Source: Streptomyces anandii JCM 4720 (GTDB taxonomy: Bacteria; Actinomycetota; Actinomycetes; Streptomycetales; Streptomycetaceae). From it: DNA of 48,001 nucleotides. Below are positions 16,205 through 27,355 of the stretch, one piece after another. The stretch is taken from positions 138,259 to 186,259 of the forward strand of contig NZ_BMVJ01000013.1 in assembly GCF_014650655.1 (NCBI RefSeq), given 5' to 3'. The position numbers were made by a program, and so were the translations under genes. The notes under the pieces are model-generated. The model was given only the letters and a program-made list of their open reading frames with translations. It was not told the origin of the DNA and did not search any database. How positions within the stretch are numbered: the stretch's first letter is position 1; the number at the start of each line of letters is the position of its first letter.

Positions 16205-17617
16205 ATGTCGATCGACACGGCGAAGGGCGTCCTGGGAGACGCCACCGTAGCCGAGCTGGAAACGGGCCTGCGCGGCACCGTCGTCCGCCCCGGCGACCCC
16301 GCCTACGACCAGGCCCGCGCGGTCTGGAACGCGGCCCACGACAAACATCCCGCCCTCGTCGTGCGCTGCGCCGGGACCGCGGACGTGATCCGCGCCGTGG
16401 AGTTCGCCCGCAGCCAGGACCTGCTCGTCGCGGTCCGCGGCGGCGCCCACAGCATCGCCGGGTTCTCCACCTGCGAGGGCGGCATCGTGATCGACCTGTC
16501 GGCCATGAAGGGCGCCGTCGTCGATCCCGTACGGCGCAGGGTCGTCGCCCAGGCCGGGATGACCTGGGGCGACCTCGACCACGAGACGCAGGCCTTCGGC
16601 CTCGCCGTGACCGGCGGGCTGGTCTCCTCGACCGGGGTCTCCGGATTCACCCTCGGCGGCGGAGTGGGCTGGCTGCTGCGCCGGCACGGCCTGGCCTCCG
16701 ACAACCTGACCGCGGCCGAGGTCGTCACCGCCGACGGCCGCGTGGTGCGCGCCGACGCGCGGGAGAACCCCGAGCTGTACTGGGCGCTGCGGGGCGGCGG
16801 CGGGAACTTCGGCGTGGTGACGTCGCTGGAGTTCCAGCTGCACCCCGTCGGCCCCCAGGTGCTGGCCGGCCTGATCTTCTACCCCGCCGACCAGGCCCGG
16901 CAGGTGATCACCGGCTGGCGCGAGCTGACCGGCGGCATGCCCGACGAGCTGACCACCCTGATCAACCTCACCACCGCGCCCCCGCTGCCCTTCCTGCCGG
17001 AAGAGGTCCACGGCACCCGGATCGTGGCGCTCGCCGGCATGTACGCGGGCGCCCCCGAGGACGGCGAGGCGGCCGTGGCCCCCCTGCGCACCCTGGGCAC
17101 GCCCGTCGCCGACCTCATGGGCCCCATGCCCTACCTCGGCATGCAGTCGCTGCTGGACCCGCTGTGGACGGCCGGCGCCCACAACTACTTCACCTCCGCG
17201 TTCATCGAGCCCTCCGACGACGCCGTCGACGCCGTACTGCGCCACCACGCGATGTCTCCGACACCCTTCAGCGAGCTGCATCTGCACCAGCTGGGCGGCG
17301 CCTTCGCGCGGGTGCCCGCCGACGCCACCGCCTTCAGCCAGCGTGACGCGGGCGTGCTGTGCAACGTCATCGCGCGCTCCGCCGACGGGACGGGCTTCGA
17401 CGCGCACGTGGCGTGGGCCCGCGCGGCCCGCCAGGAGATCGCCGGGCACGGCAGGGGCACCATGTACGTCAACTTCACCGGCGACGCGGCCGAGGACAGG
17501 GTCCGCGCCTCCTACCCGGACGCGGTCCACGAACGGCTGGTGCGGGTCAAGGACGCCTACGACCCCACCAACATGTTCCGCCTCAATCAGAACATCCGCC
17601 CGTCCGGCGCCAGTTGA
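16205..17617 (+). CDS. FAD-linked oxidoreductase (PCMH/BBE family)
   Basis: 470 residues. The start at ATG 16205 has AAGGAG 7 nt upstream. The N-terminal FAD-binding PCMH domain shows VRGGAHSIAGFSTCEGGIVI, whose His is the usual 8-alpha attachment residue. TGVSGFTLGGGVGWLLRRHG follows, lacking the second Cys that makes flavin bicovalent in BBE enzymes, so one covalent link is predicted. The C-terminus carries the BBE signature (NFTGDAAEDRVRASYPD, then DPTNMFRLNQNI). Members oxidise sugars, alkaloids, polyketides or other alcohols with O2. There is no signal peptide, so it is cytosolic. It follows the AfsR-like gene in the same direction. Substrate unknown. Confidence 0.93.
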   Translation: MSIDTAKGVLGDATVAELETGLRGTVVRPGDPAYDQARAVWNAAHDKHPALVVRCAGTADVIRAVEFARSQDLLVAVRGGAHSIAGFSTCEGGIVIDLSAMKGAVVDPVRRRVVAQAGMTWGDLDHETQAFGLAVTGGLVSSTGVSGFTLGGGVGWLLRRHGLASDNLTAAEVVTADGRVVRADARENPELYWALRGGGGNFGVVTSLEFQLHPVGPQVLAGLIFYPADQARQVITGWRELTGGMPDELTTLINLTTAPPLPFLPEEVHGTRIVALAGMYAGAPEDGEAAVAPLRTLGTPVADLMGPMPYLGMQSLLDPLWTAGAHNYFTSAFIEPSDDAVDAVLRHHAMSPTPFSELHLHQLGGAFARVPADATAFSQRDAGVLCNVIARSADGTGFDAHVAWARAARQEIAGHGRGTMYVNFTGDAAEDRVRASYPDAVHERLVRVKDAYDPTNMFRLNQNIRPSGAS

Positions 17618-17680
17618 CGTCGGATCACTCCCGTGTCACCGGCCGGGTTTGCCGCGGACGCGAGGGGCAAGGCGGTCTGC

Positions 17681-18130
17681 ATGAGTGAACCGAACGGCAG
17701 CACCCATCAGAACCCCGAGTCCGGGCGGACGGCCGCGGCGAAGGCCCGGCGCACCGCCGGCAAGGCGACCGCGCCGGCCTCACGGGCCGCCACGGGCGCC
17801 GCCGCCAAGGTGGACGAGGCGGCCTCGACGGCCGCCTCGGGCGCCACAAGCGCCGCCGGCACGGCCAGTGGCCTCGCCCACGGCGCGGCCAAGGGCGTGG
17901 AGGCCGGCCGTCAGGCGGTCGTGACGGCCTCCGGCCAGGTCGCGGCCACCGCCAGGACGGCGGCCGCCACGGCGAAGACGGCCTGGGCGGCCCTGGCGCG
18001 GCGCAAGCTCGTCGCGGCCGGCCTGGGCGGCGGCATCGCCGCGATCGGCGCCGCGTCGTACACGGCTGGCCGCCGGGCGGGCCGCAGCGCGCAGGGTCCG
18101 CTGACCCGCCTCACCGGCGGCCGGATCTGA
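17681..18130 (+). CDS. Ala-rich amphipathic-helix protein with C-terminal membrane segment
   Basis: 149 residues, about 40 percent Ala, with Lys/Arg, Thr and Gly spaced like an apolipoprotein or late-embryogenesis-type helix (KVDEAASTAASGATSAAGTA). There are no Cys or Trp residues before the C-terminal part. A Gly/Ala-rich hydrophobic stretch (LVAAGLGGGIAAIGAASYTA) precedes a basic tail. The ATG at 17681 has a GAGGGG upstream. A strong terminator follows 9 bp after the stop. I cannot assign a function; a membrane-associated structural or stress protein is plausible. Low complexity makes a spurious prediction possible, but start, RBS and terminator all fit. Confidence 0.7.
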   Translation: MSEPNGSTHQNPESGRTAAAKARRTAGKATAPASRAATGAAAKVDEAASTAASGATSAAGTASGLAHGAAKGVEAGRQAVVTASGQVAATARTAAATAKTAWAALARRKLVAAGLGGGIAAIGAASYTAGRRAGRSAQGPLTRLTGGRI

Positions 18131-18138
18131 CCCACCGA

Positions 18139-18185
18139 TCGGCCGGCCCGACCGACGCCATGACGGCGCGTGTCGGGCCGGCCGA
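18139..18185 (+). terminator. Strong hairpin after the Ala-rich protein gene
   Basis: 14-bp perfect arms TCGGCCGGCCCGAC (18139-18152) and GTCGGGCCGGCCGA (18172-18185) enclose a 19-nt loop that holds a second small stem. It begins 9 bp after the stop at 18130. Confidence 0.75.
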
Positions 18186-18349
18186 ATCGCGTGGTGGCCC
18201 GCCGAACGCGCGCGGTGGACACCAGGGCGGCGGTCGCCGGCGGTGCACCATCAGCGCCCCGCGAACCCGAACGGCCGACACGGGGAGGCGGTCCGCGGCC
18301 GCCGGGCCTAGATTGAGCTGTGCGGGCGACGACGGCTGGACGGACGACG

Positions 18350-19600
18350 ATGACACCGCAGGTGGATCACGCCGCACTGTTCGCGGCGACTCCCAGTCCC
18401 TACCTGGTCCTCGGCCCCGACCTGGTGATCGTGGACGTCAACGACGCCTACCTGGCGGTGACCCGGCGGACGCACGAGGAGCTGGTCGGCCTGCATGTCT
18501 TCGAGGCGTTCCCCGACAACCCCGCCGACCCCGACGCCGACGGCGTGCGCAATCTCGGCACCTCCCTGCGCCGCGTGATCGCCACGGGCCGCCCGGACAC
18601 CATGGCCCTCCAGAGGTACGACATCCCCGTCCCCGGCACTCCGGGCGCCTTCGAGGAGCGGTGGTGGTCCCCCGTCAACACCCCCGTCCTCGGCAACGAC
18701 GGGCAGGTGGCCTGGATCATCCACCGGGTGGAGGACGTCACCGCGTACATCAAGGCCCATCGCGCCGCCCGCCCCGGCGCCCCGACAGGCCCCCGCCTGG
18801 AGACCGCGCAGACCCTCGAGGCCGAGCTGTACTCGCGCGCCCGTGAGCTGCAGCGGCTGAACGAGGAGCTGCGCGGCGCCCACGCCCGCGAACGGGAGGT
18901 CGCCGTCACCCTCCAGGAGGCCATGCTGTACGCCCCCGACCTCGCCCACCACCCGCACGACCTCGCCGTGCGCTACCTGCCCGCCACCGGCTCGCTGAAC
19001 GTCTGCGGCGACTGGTACGACGTCGTCGACCTGCCCCCGGACCGGCTGGCACTGGCCGTCGGCGACGTCATCGGCCACGGTCTGCGGGCCGCCGCCGTCA
19101 TGGGCATGCTGCGCAGCGCGCTGTCCGCCGCGATCCGCGCCCTGGAGCGGCCCGCGCAGGCGCTGGAGGTCCTCGGCCTGTACGCGCGCTCGGTGGAGGG
19201 GGCGCTCGCCACCACCGTGGTCAAGGCGATGGTCGACACCCGCAGCTGTCTGATCACCTACAGCAGCGCCGGACACCTGCCGCCCGTGCTCACCCACACC
19301 GACGGCACCTTCGAGCTGCTGGACGCGGCCACCGATCCACCGCTGGGCGCGCGTCCGCAGCACGTACCCCGGCCCCAGGCCAGCATCCACTACAAGCGGG
19401 GCGACACCTTGCTCCTTTACACCGACGGCCTCATCGAGCGCCGCGGCGAGGACATCGACGCGGGCCTGGAGAGGCTGACCCGGGCCGCGACGGACTGCGC
19501 CCGCCTCGGTACCGAGCAGATCGCCGACACCCTGCTGGCCCGCCTCGGCGTCGCCGGCGGCGGCCGCGACGACATCGCCCTCATCGTGGCCCGGCTCTGA
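18350..19600 (+). CDS. PAS-SpoIIE Ser/Thr phosphatase
   Basis: 416 residues from the ATG at 18350 (a GTG at 18320 would add 10). A PAS domain opens the protein (HAALFAATPSPYLVLGPDLV, then WWSPVNTPVLGNDGQVAWII). A linker helix (LYSRARELQRLNEELR) connects it to a SpoIIE/PP2C domain with CGDWYDVVDL, AVGDVIGHGLRAAAVMG, AGHLPPVL, YTDGLIERRGEDID and the final GGRDDIALIVARL. All metal-binding Asp positions are present. Unlike the protein at 1-1526 it has no kinase-like domain. It probably dephosphorylates an anti-anti-sigma factor on a redox, light or ligand cue sensed by PAS. It is convergent with the deacetylase. Confidence 0.93.
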   Translation: MTPQVDHAALFAATPSPYLVLGPDLVIVDVNDAYLAVTRRTHEELVGLHVFEAFPDNPADPDADGVRNLGTSLRRVIATGRPDTMALQRYDIPVPGTPGAFEERWWSPVNTPVLGNDGQVAWIIHRVEDVTAYIKAHRAARPGAPTGPRLETAQTLEAELYSRARELQRLNEELRGAHAREREVAVTLQEAMLYAPDLAHHPHDLAVRYLPATGSLNVCGDWYDVVDLPPDRLALAVGDVIGHGLRAAAVMGMLRSALSAAIRALERPAQALEVLGLYARSVEGALATTVVKAMVDTRSCLITYSSAGHLPPVLTHTDGTFELLDAATDPPLGARPQHVPRPQASIHYKRGDTLLLYTDGLIERRGEDIDAGLERLTRAATDCARLGTEQIADTLLARLGVAGGGRDDIALIVARL

Positions 19601-19633
19601 CGAGGCGTCATGAACGGGGCGAGCGAGCGAGGT

Positions 19634-20428
19634 TCAGCGGACCGGGAAGCCGAAGGAGTACCCCTGCTGCTTCAGCCAGGGCAGGACCTCGCGCAGCGCT
19701 GCCACGGTCTGGGAGCGGTCGCCGCCCGCGTCGTGGAAGAGGATCGTCGGCCCGCCCGCGACCTCGCGGTGCACGGTCGCGACGATCGCCGCGGTGCCGG
19801 GGCGCTCGAAGTCCTTGGAGTCCACGTTCCAGCCCAGCGGCCGCATCCCGTGCGAGGCCGCGAGCGTGCGGCTGTACGGCGTGAAGGCGCCGCCCGGAGC
19901 GCGGTAGTACTGCGGCTTCACCCCGCCCGACGCCCGGGTGATCATGCCCTCGGCGTCCAGGATCTGCTGCGACTGGTAGGCCTCGGACTTCTTGTCCATG
20001 GTGGTGTCGTGGGACACCGTGTGGTCGCACAGCCGGTGCCCGGCCGCCACGACCGCCTTCACCAGGTCCGGGTGCGCCTGGGCCTGGGTGCCCACCATGC
20101 AGAACGTGGCCTTCACCCCGTTGTCCGCGAGCACCCGCAGCACCTGGGGCGTCCAGACCGGGTCCGGGCCGTCGTCGATGGTGATGTTCACGCCGTGCGG
20201 GCCGCGGTCGGAGGCGTGCGCGATCGTCACGGGCACCCGCGCCGCCGGCTCGCCGCCCCCGGCGGCGCCCGCCGCGGACGGGGACGCCGAGACACTGCCC
20301 CGCGCCGCGTGCCCGGCGGACGGATCGGCCTGCGCGGTCCACACCGAAGTGGCGGCGGCCACCGCCGTCACTCCGACCGCCGCCGCGAGCACCCGCCCGT
20401 GCCACCCTCGTCCGCCGTGCCGCACCAT
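19634..20428 (-). CDS. Secreted polysaccharide deacetylase (CE4/NodB)
   Basis: 264 residues from the ATG at 20428 (a start at 20467 adds 13). The basic start and hydrophobic core (VLAAAVGVTAVAAATSVWTA) give a signal peptide or anchor, followed by a Ser/Ala/Gly linker. The NodB motifs are complete: ITIDDGPDP (catalytic base and metal Asp), HTVSHDTTM (metal His pair), YYRAPGGAFTPYS, LGWNVDSKDFERPG and ILFHDAGGDRS (catalytic His). It should de-N-acetylate extracellular peptidoglycan, chitin-type or other polysaccharide, or act on acetyl-xylan; the exact polymer cannot be told. The motif set predicts an active enzyme. Confidence 0.92.
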   Translation of the reverse strand: MVRHGGRGWHGRVLAAAVGVTAVAAATSVWTAQADPSAGHAARGSVSASPSAAGAAGGGEPAARVPVTIAHASDRGPHGVNITIDDGPDPVWTPQVLRVLADNGVKATFCMVGTQAQAHPDLVKAVVAAGHRLCDHTVSHDTTMDKKSEAYQSQQILDAEGMITRASGGVKPQYYRAPGGAFTPYSRTLAASHGMRPLGWNVDSKDFERPGTAAIVATVHREVAGGPTILFHDAGGDRSQTVAALREVLPWLKQQGYSFGFPVR

Positions 20429-20691
20429 GTCCGCCCCGATTCCTGCGCTGTTCCTGGGTCCGTGCACTCGTCAGGACGGGGAAAAGCCCGCGCCGGATCC
20501 CTCCGTTACAGATCACGGACAATTCCAGGGGGAGTTGGCGACAGCGCGGCCCGGCGGCGGCGCCGGAGGGCGCGTCGCGGCGCCCGGCGCACGCGCGGCC
20601 CGCACCGGCGCGAGTGGCCCGGCTCACATGGCGTGACACGGGTGTCGCCGACACCATGGTCCTCGTCACCGGCAGGCCGAAGGGATCCAGG

Positions 20692-23600
20692 ATGTTCCGC
20701 AAGGTACTGGTCGCCAACCGCGGCGAGATCGCGATCCGCGCATTCCGCGCGGGGTACGAACTCGGTGCGCGCACCGTGGCCGTGTTCCCCCACGAGGACC
20801 GCAACTCGCTGCACCGGCTCAAGGCCGACGAGGCCTACGAGATCGGCAGGCCGGGGCATCCCGTGCGCGCCTACCTGTCCGTGGAGGAGATCGTGCGCGC
20901 CGCCCGCCGCGCGGGAGCGGACGCCGTCTACCCGGGCTACGGCTTCCTGTCGGAGAACCCCGAACTGGCGCGCGCCTGCGCCGAGGCGGGCATCACCTTC
21001 GTCGGGCCCGACGCCGACACGCTCGAACTCACCGGCAACAAGGCCCGCGCGGTGGCGGCCGCCCGGGCCGCCGGAGTGCCCGTGCTCGGCTCCTCCGCCC
21101 CGTCCACCGACGTCGACGAACTGGTCCGGGCCGCCGAGGGCGTCGGCTTCCCCGTGTTCGTCAAGGCGGTCGCCGGCGGCGGCGGACGCGGCATGCGCCG
21201 GGTCGAGGACCCCGCCGCGCTGCGCGAGTCCATCGAGGCGGCCTCGCGCGAGGCGGCCTCCGCGTTCGGCGACCCCACCGTCTTCCTGGAGAAGGCCGTC
21301 GTCGAGCCCCGCCACATCGAGGTGCAGATCCTCGCCGACGGGGAGGGCAACGTCATCCACCTCTTCGAGCGGGACTGCTCCCTCCAGCGCCGCCACCAGA
21401 AGGTCATCGAACTCGCCCCCGCGCCCAACCTCGACCCGGAACTGCGCGAGCGGATCTGCGCCGACGCCGTGCGCTTCGCCCGCGAGATCGGCTACCGCAA
21501 CGCCGGCACGGTGGAGTTCCTGCTCGACCGCGACGGCAACCACGTCTTCATCGAGATGAACCCGCGCATCCAGGTCGAGCACACGGTCACCGAGGAGGTC
21601 ACCGACGTCGACCTGGTGCAGTCACAGCTGCGCATCGCCGCCGGCGAGACCCTCGCCGACCTCGGGCTCTCCCAGGACACCGTCCGCCTGCGCGGGGCCG
21701 CGCTGCAGTGCCGCATCACCACCGAGGACCCCGCCAACGGCTTCCGCCCCGACACCGGCCGCATCAGTGCCTACCGCTCACCGGGCGGCTCGGGCATCCG
21801 CCTCGACGGCGGAACCACCCATGCCGGCACCGAGATCAGCGCCCACTTCGACTCCATGCTGGTCAAACTGACCTGCCGGGGCCGGGACTTCAAGGCCGCG
21901 GTCGGCCGCGCCCGGCGCGCGGTGGCCGAGTTCCGCATCCGCGGCGTCGCCACCAACATCCCCTTCCTCCAGGCCGTGCTCGACGACCCCGACTTCCAGG
22001 CCGGGCGCGTCACCACCTCGTTCATCGAGCAGCGGCCCCACCTGCTGACCGCCCGCTCCTCCGCCGACCGCGGCACCAAGCTGCTCACCTACCTCGCCGA
22101 CGTCACCGTCAACAAGCCGCACGGCGAACGACCCGAACTCATCGACCCGGTCACCAAGCTGCCGCCGCTGCCCGCCGGCGAGCCGCCCGCCGGATCCCGG
22201 CAGAAGCTCGTCGAGCTCGGGCCGGAGGGCTTCGCCCGCCAACTCCGCGAGTCGCCCACCATCGGCGTCACCGACACCACCTTCCGCGACGCCCACCAGT
22301 CGCTCCTCGCCACCCGGGTGCGCACCAAGGACCTGCTGGCCGTGGCCCCCACGGTGGCACGCACCCTGCCGCAGTTGCTGTCCCTGGAGTGCTGGGGCGG
22401 CGCCACCTACGACGTCGCCCTGCGCTTCCTCGCCGAGGACCCCTGGGAACGGCTGGCCGCGCTGCGCGAGGCGGTGCCCAACATCTGCCTGCAGATGCTG
22501 CTGCGCGGCCGCAACACCGTGGGCTACACGCCGTACCCGACCGAGGTCACCGACGCCTTCGTGCAGGAGGCCGCGGCCACCGGAATCGACATCTTCCGCA
22601 TCTTCGACGCGCTCAACGACGTCGGTCAGATGCGCCCCGCCATCGAGGCCGTACGCGAGACCGGCACGGCCGTCGCCGAGGTCGCCCTGTGCTACACCGC
22701 CGACCTCAGCGACCCCTCCGAGCGCCTCTACACCCTCGACTACTACCTGCGGCTGGCGGAGCGGATCGTCGACGCGGGCGCCCATGTGCTCGCCGTCAAG
22801 GACATGGCCGGACTGCTGCGCGCCCCGGCCGCGGCCAAGCTGGTCTCCGCGCTGCGCCGCGAGTTCGACCTGCCCGTCCACCTCCACACCCACGACACCG
22901 CGGGCGGCCAGCTCGCCACCTACCTCGCCGCGATCCAGGCCGGCGCCGACGCGGTGGACGGCGCCGTCGCCTCCATGGCCGGCACCACCTCCCAGCCGTC
23001 GCTGTCGGCGATCGTCGCCGCCACCGACCACTCCGACCGCCCCACCGGCCTGGACCTCCAGGCGGTCGGCGACCTGGAACCGTACTGGGAGAGCGTCCGC
23101 AAGATCTACGCCCCCTTCGAGGCCGGCCTCGCCTCGCCCACCGGCCGCGTCTACCACCACGAGATCCCCGGCGGCCAGCTCTCCAACCTGCGCACCCAGG
23201 CCGTCGCGCTCGGCCTCGGCGACCGGTTCGAGGAGATCGAGGCGATGTACGCGGCCGCGGACCGCATCCTGGGCCGGCTGGTCAAGGTCACCCCGTCCTC
23301 CAAGGTGGTCGGCGACCTGGCCCTGCACCTGGTGGGCGCAGGCGTCGCACCCGAGGACTTCGAGGCCACCCCGGACCGCTTCGACATCCCCGACTCCGTC
23401 ATCGGCTTCCTTCGCGGCGAACTGGGCACCCCGCCCGGCGGCTGGCCCGAGCCGTTCCGCACCAAGGCGCTCAAGGGCCGCTCGGAGGCCAAGCCCGTCA
23501 CGGAACTCACCGCAGAGGACCGCGACGGCCTGGAGAAGTCCCGGCGCGCCACCCTCAACCGGCTGCTGTTCCCCGGCCCGACCCGCGACTTCGACACGCA

Positions 23601-24066
23601 CCGCCAGTCCTTCGGCGACACCAGCGTGCTGGACAGCAAGGACTTCTTCTACGGGCTCCGTCCCGCCAAGGAGTACGCCGTCGACCTCGAGCCCGGTGTG
23701 CGCCTGCTCATCGAGCTCCAGGCCGTCGGCGAGGCCGACGAGCGCGGCATGCGCACCGTGATGGCCACCCTGAACGGCCAGCTGCGCCCCATCCAGGTGC
23801 GCGACGCGGCGGCGGCCTCCGACATCCCCGTCACCGAGAAGGCCGACCGGACCAATCCGGGCCATGTGGCGGCCCCGTTCGCCGGCGTGGTCACCCTCGC
23901 GGTCGCCGAGGGCGACGAGGTGGACGCCGGCGCGACGGTCGCCACCATCGAGGCGATGAAGATGGAGGCCGCCATCACCGCGCCGAAGGCCGGCCGGGCC
24001 GGCCGGCTCGCCATCAACCGCATCCAGCAGGTGGAGGGCGGCGACCTCCTCGTCGAGATCGTCTGA
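20692..24066 (+). CDS. pyc: Pyruvate carboxylase
   Basis: 1124 residues, the usual length for a single-chain enzyme. Order: biotin carboxylase with an ATP-grasp fold (MFRKVLVANRGEIAIRAFRA, glycine loop GGGGRGMRRVE, catalytic region EMNPRIQVEHTVTEE); carboxyltransferase (DTTFRDAHQSLLATRVRTKD, metal ligands HLHTHDTAGG); the pyruvate-carboxylase tetramerisation segment; and a biotinyl domain with EAMKMEAAI, where Lys1090 carries biotin. It makes oxaloacetate from pyruvate, bicarbonate and ATP, feeding the TCA cycle and gluconeogenesis. The start is ATG 20692 with AGGGATCC upstream. It is monocistronic and divergent from the deacetylase. Confidence 0.98.
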   Translation: MFRKVLVANRGEIAIRAFRAGYELGARTVAVFPHEDRNSLHRLKADEAYEIGRPGHPVRAYLSVEEIVRAARRAGADAVYPGYGFLSENPELARACAEAGITFVGPDADTLELTGNKARAVAAARAAGVPVLGSSAPSTDVDELVRAAEGVGFPVFVKAVAGGGGRGMRRVEDPAALRESIEAASREAASAFGDPTVFLEKAVVEPRHIEVQILADGEGNVIHLFERDCSLQRRHQKVIELAPAPNLDPELRERICADAVRFAREIGYRNAGTVEFLLDRDGNHVFIEMNPRIQVEHTVTEEVTDVDLVQSQLRIAAGETLADLGLSQDTVRLRGAALQCRITTEDPANGFRPDTGRISAYRSPGGSGIRLDGGTTHAGTEISAHFDSMLVKLTCRGRDFKAAVGRARRAVAEFRIRGVATNIPFLQAVLDDPDFQAGRVTTSFIEQRPHLLTARSSADRGTKLLTYLADVTVNKPHGERPELIDPVTKLPPLPAGEPPAGSRQKLVELGPEGFARQLRESPTIGVTDTTFRDAHQSLLATRVRTKDLLAVAPTVARTLPQLLSLECWGGATYDVALRFLAEDPWERLAALREAVPNICLQMLLRGRNTVGYTPYPTEVTDAFVQEAAATGIDIFRIFDALNDVGQMRPAIEAVRETGTAVAEVALCYTADLSDPSERLYTLDYYLRLAERIVDAGAHVLAVKDMAGLLRAPAAAKLVSALRREFDLPVHLHTHDTAGGQLATYLAAIQAGADAVDGAVASMAGTTSQPSLSAIVAATDHSDRPTGLDLQAVGDLEPYWESVRKIYAPFEAGLASPTGRVYHHEIPGGQLSNLRTQAVALGLGDRFEEIEAMYAAADRILGRLVKVTPSSKVVGDLALHLVGAGVAPEDFEATPDRFDIPDSVIGFLRGELGTPPGGWPEPFRTKALKGRSEAKPVTELTAEDRDGLEKSRRATLNRLLFPGPTRDFDTHRQSFGDTSVLDSKDFFYGLRPAKEYAVDLEPGVRLLIELQAVGEADERGMRTVMATLNGQLRPIQVRDAAAASDIPVTEKADRTNPGHVAAPFAGVVTLAVAEGDEVDAGATVATIEAMKMEAAITAPKAGRAGRLAINRIQQVEGGDLLVEIV

Positions 24067-24127
24067 GAACGCCGTCCCGCAGGCGGCCCGGGGTCCGTTG
24101 TCAGTGGTGGCTGCGACCCTGGGCCGC

Positions 24128-24394
24128 ATGGATGAGCTGGAGTTCATGCGGGGGCGGGTGTACGGCGCCGACCACGAGGAGGCCGGCCCCCGGCCCGGCC
24201 GCACCTACGCGCAACTGGTCGGCGGCCCCCTGGACGGGCTGCTGCTGGACGTGACCGACCGGGCCGGGGCCGCCTTGGCCGAGCAGGTGGCCCTTCCGAC
24301 GGAACTCGGCCGCTACGGCCCGGGCGGCCGCGCCTGCTACGCGCCACGGCCCCGGGACACCCGCCGCTGGGACTGGCGCGGCGACACGCCCTGA
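24128..24394 (+). CDS. Small conserved hypothetical protein
   Basis: 88 residues from ATG 24128 (a GTG at 24098 is less likely, without RBS). The centre reads YAQLVGGPLDGLLLDVTDRA, a motif I have seen in streptomycete proteins of unknown function. Later come ELGRYGPGGRACYAPRPRD and a Trp/Asp-rich end. No signal peptide, membrane helix or metal motif. It sits between pyc and furA; no operon link is evident. Confidence 0.6.
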   Translation: MDELEFMRGRVYGADHEEAGPRPGRTYAQLVGGPLDGLLLDVTDRAGAALAEQVALPTELGRYGPGGRACYAPRPRDTRRWDWRGDTP

Positions 24395-24517
24395 CCTGAC
24401 CCGACGCCCCGGCACGCCCCGACACGCCCTGTCACGTCCGCCCGGCCGCGTCGCGGCCCGTGGACCCGCCGTCCCGCCGCCCCGTGCGACGCGTCCAAAC
24501 TTTGACCGCTCGCTTTC

Positions 24518-24547
24518 TTGAATCCTTCGTGTTTACGGGGATAGGTT
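24518..24547 (+). promoter_or_regulatory. furA-katG promoter, predicted leaderless transcript
   Basis: -35 TTGAAT (24518-24523), an 18-bp spacer and -10 TAGGTT (24542-24547). The ATG starts at 24555, 7 nt after the -10, so transcription should begin at or next to the start codon. No Shine-Dalgarno is present. The AT-rich spacer is the likely FurA autoregulatory site, as known for furA-katG in mycobacteria and streptomycetes. Confidence 0.65.
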
Positions 24548-24554
24548 CGGCGCC

Positions 24555-24998
24555 ATGACCGCGTCCCAGAGACCGAACCCCGCCGAGGAGCTGCGTGGTG
24601 CCGGCCTGCGGGTGACGGCCGCCCGTGTCGCGCTGCTGGAGACCGTCCGGGGCGGTGACCACCTCGGTGTCGAGGCGATCGCCGCCGGCGTGCGCGACCG
24701 CGTCGGCCACATATCCCTGCAGGCCGTCTACGAGGCGCTGCACGCGCTCACCGCGGCGGGACTCGTGCGCCGTATCGAACCGGCCGGGAGCCCGGCCCGG
24801 TTCGAGGGACGGGTGGGGGACAACCACCACCACGTCGTGTGCCGGTCCTGCGGCGCCGTCGCCGACGTCGACTGCGAGGTCGGCGAGGCGCCCTGCCTGA
24901 CGGCCTCCGACGACCACGGGTTCTCCATCGACGAGGCCGAGGTCATCTACTGGGGCCTGTGCCCCGACTGCTCCACCGCCCCCAGCACAGCACCGTGA
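24555..24998 (+). CDS. furA: FurA/CatR-type peroxide-sensing repressor
   Basis: 147 residues. The winged helix is at the N-terminus (LRGAGLRVTAARVALLETVR, SLQAVYEALHALTAAGLVRR). The metal core follows: DNHHHVVCRSCGAV (His cluster plus CxxC), a further Cys in DVDCEVGEAPC, and a C-terminal CPDC. The two CxxC pairs fit a structural zinc site. FurA binds upstream of furA and represses furA-katG; oxidation of thiols releases it. katG follows 24 bp downstream with its own GGAAGGA. Predicted to be translated from a leaderless message. Confidence 0.93.
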   Translation: MTASQRPNPAEELRGAGLRVTAARVALLETVRGGDHLGVEAIAAGVRDRVGHISLQAVYEALHALTAAGLVRRIEPAGSPARFEGRVGDNHHHVVCRSCGAVADVDCEVGEAPCLTASDDHGFSIDEAEVIYWGLCPDCSTAPSTAP

Positions 24999-27254
<2,256 letters not shown>

Positions 27255-27275
27255 CCGGCGCGGCCCGCACCACGG

Positions 27276-27312
27276 CGTCCGGGCCGGCTCCCACCGGGGG
27301 CCGGCCCGGACG
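27276..27312 (+). terminator. katG terminator hairpin
   Basis: A 13-bp perfect stem with core arms GTCCGGGCCGGC (27277-27288) and GCCGGCCCGGAC (27300-27311) and an 11-nt loop, 22 bp after the katG stop. Confidence 0.75.
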
Positions 27313-27355
27313 GCCGCCGTGCAACCATCGTGCACCTCCCGCGGTCTGATGGGAC

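Noticed and set aside
8223-17617. LAL, AfsR-like and FAD oxidoreductase genes considered as part of an antibiotic cluster
   Set aside because: No synthase, carrier protein, tailoring set or resistance gene is in the region.
20468-20691. TCCGT-N8-ACGGA and nearby sequence upstream of the deacetylase, considered as a riboswitch or MtrA site
   Set aside because: Arms are only 5 bp, and I could not match the known cyclic-di-AMP riboswitch or an MtrA consensus with any confidence.
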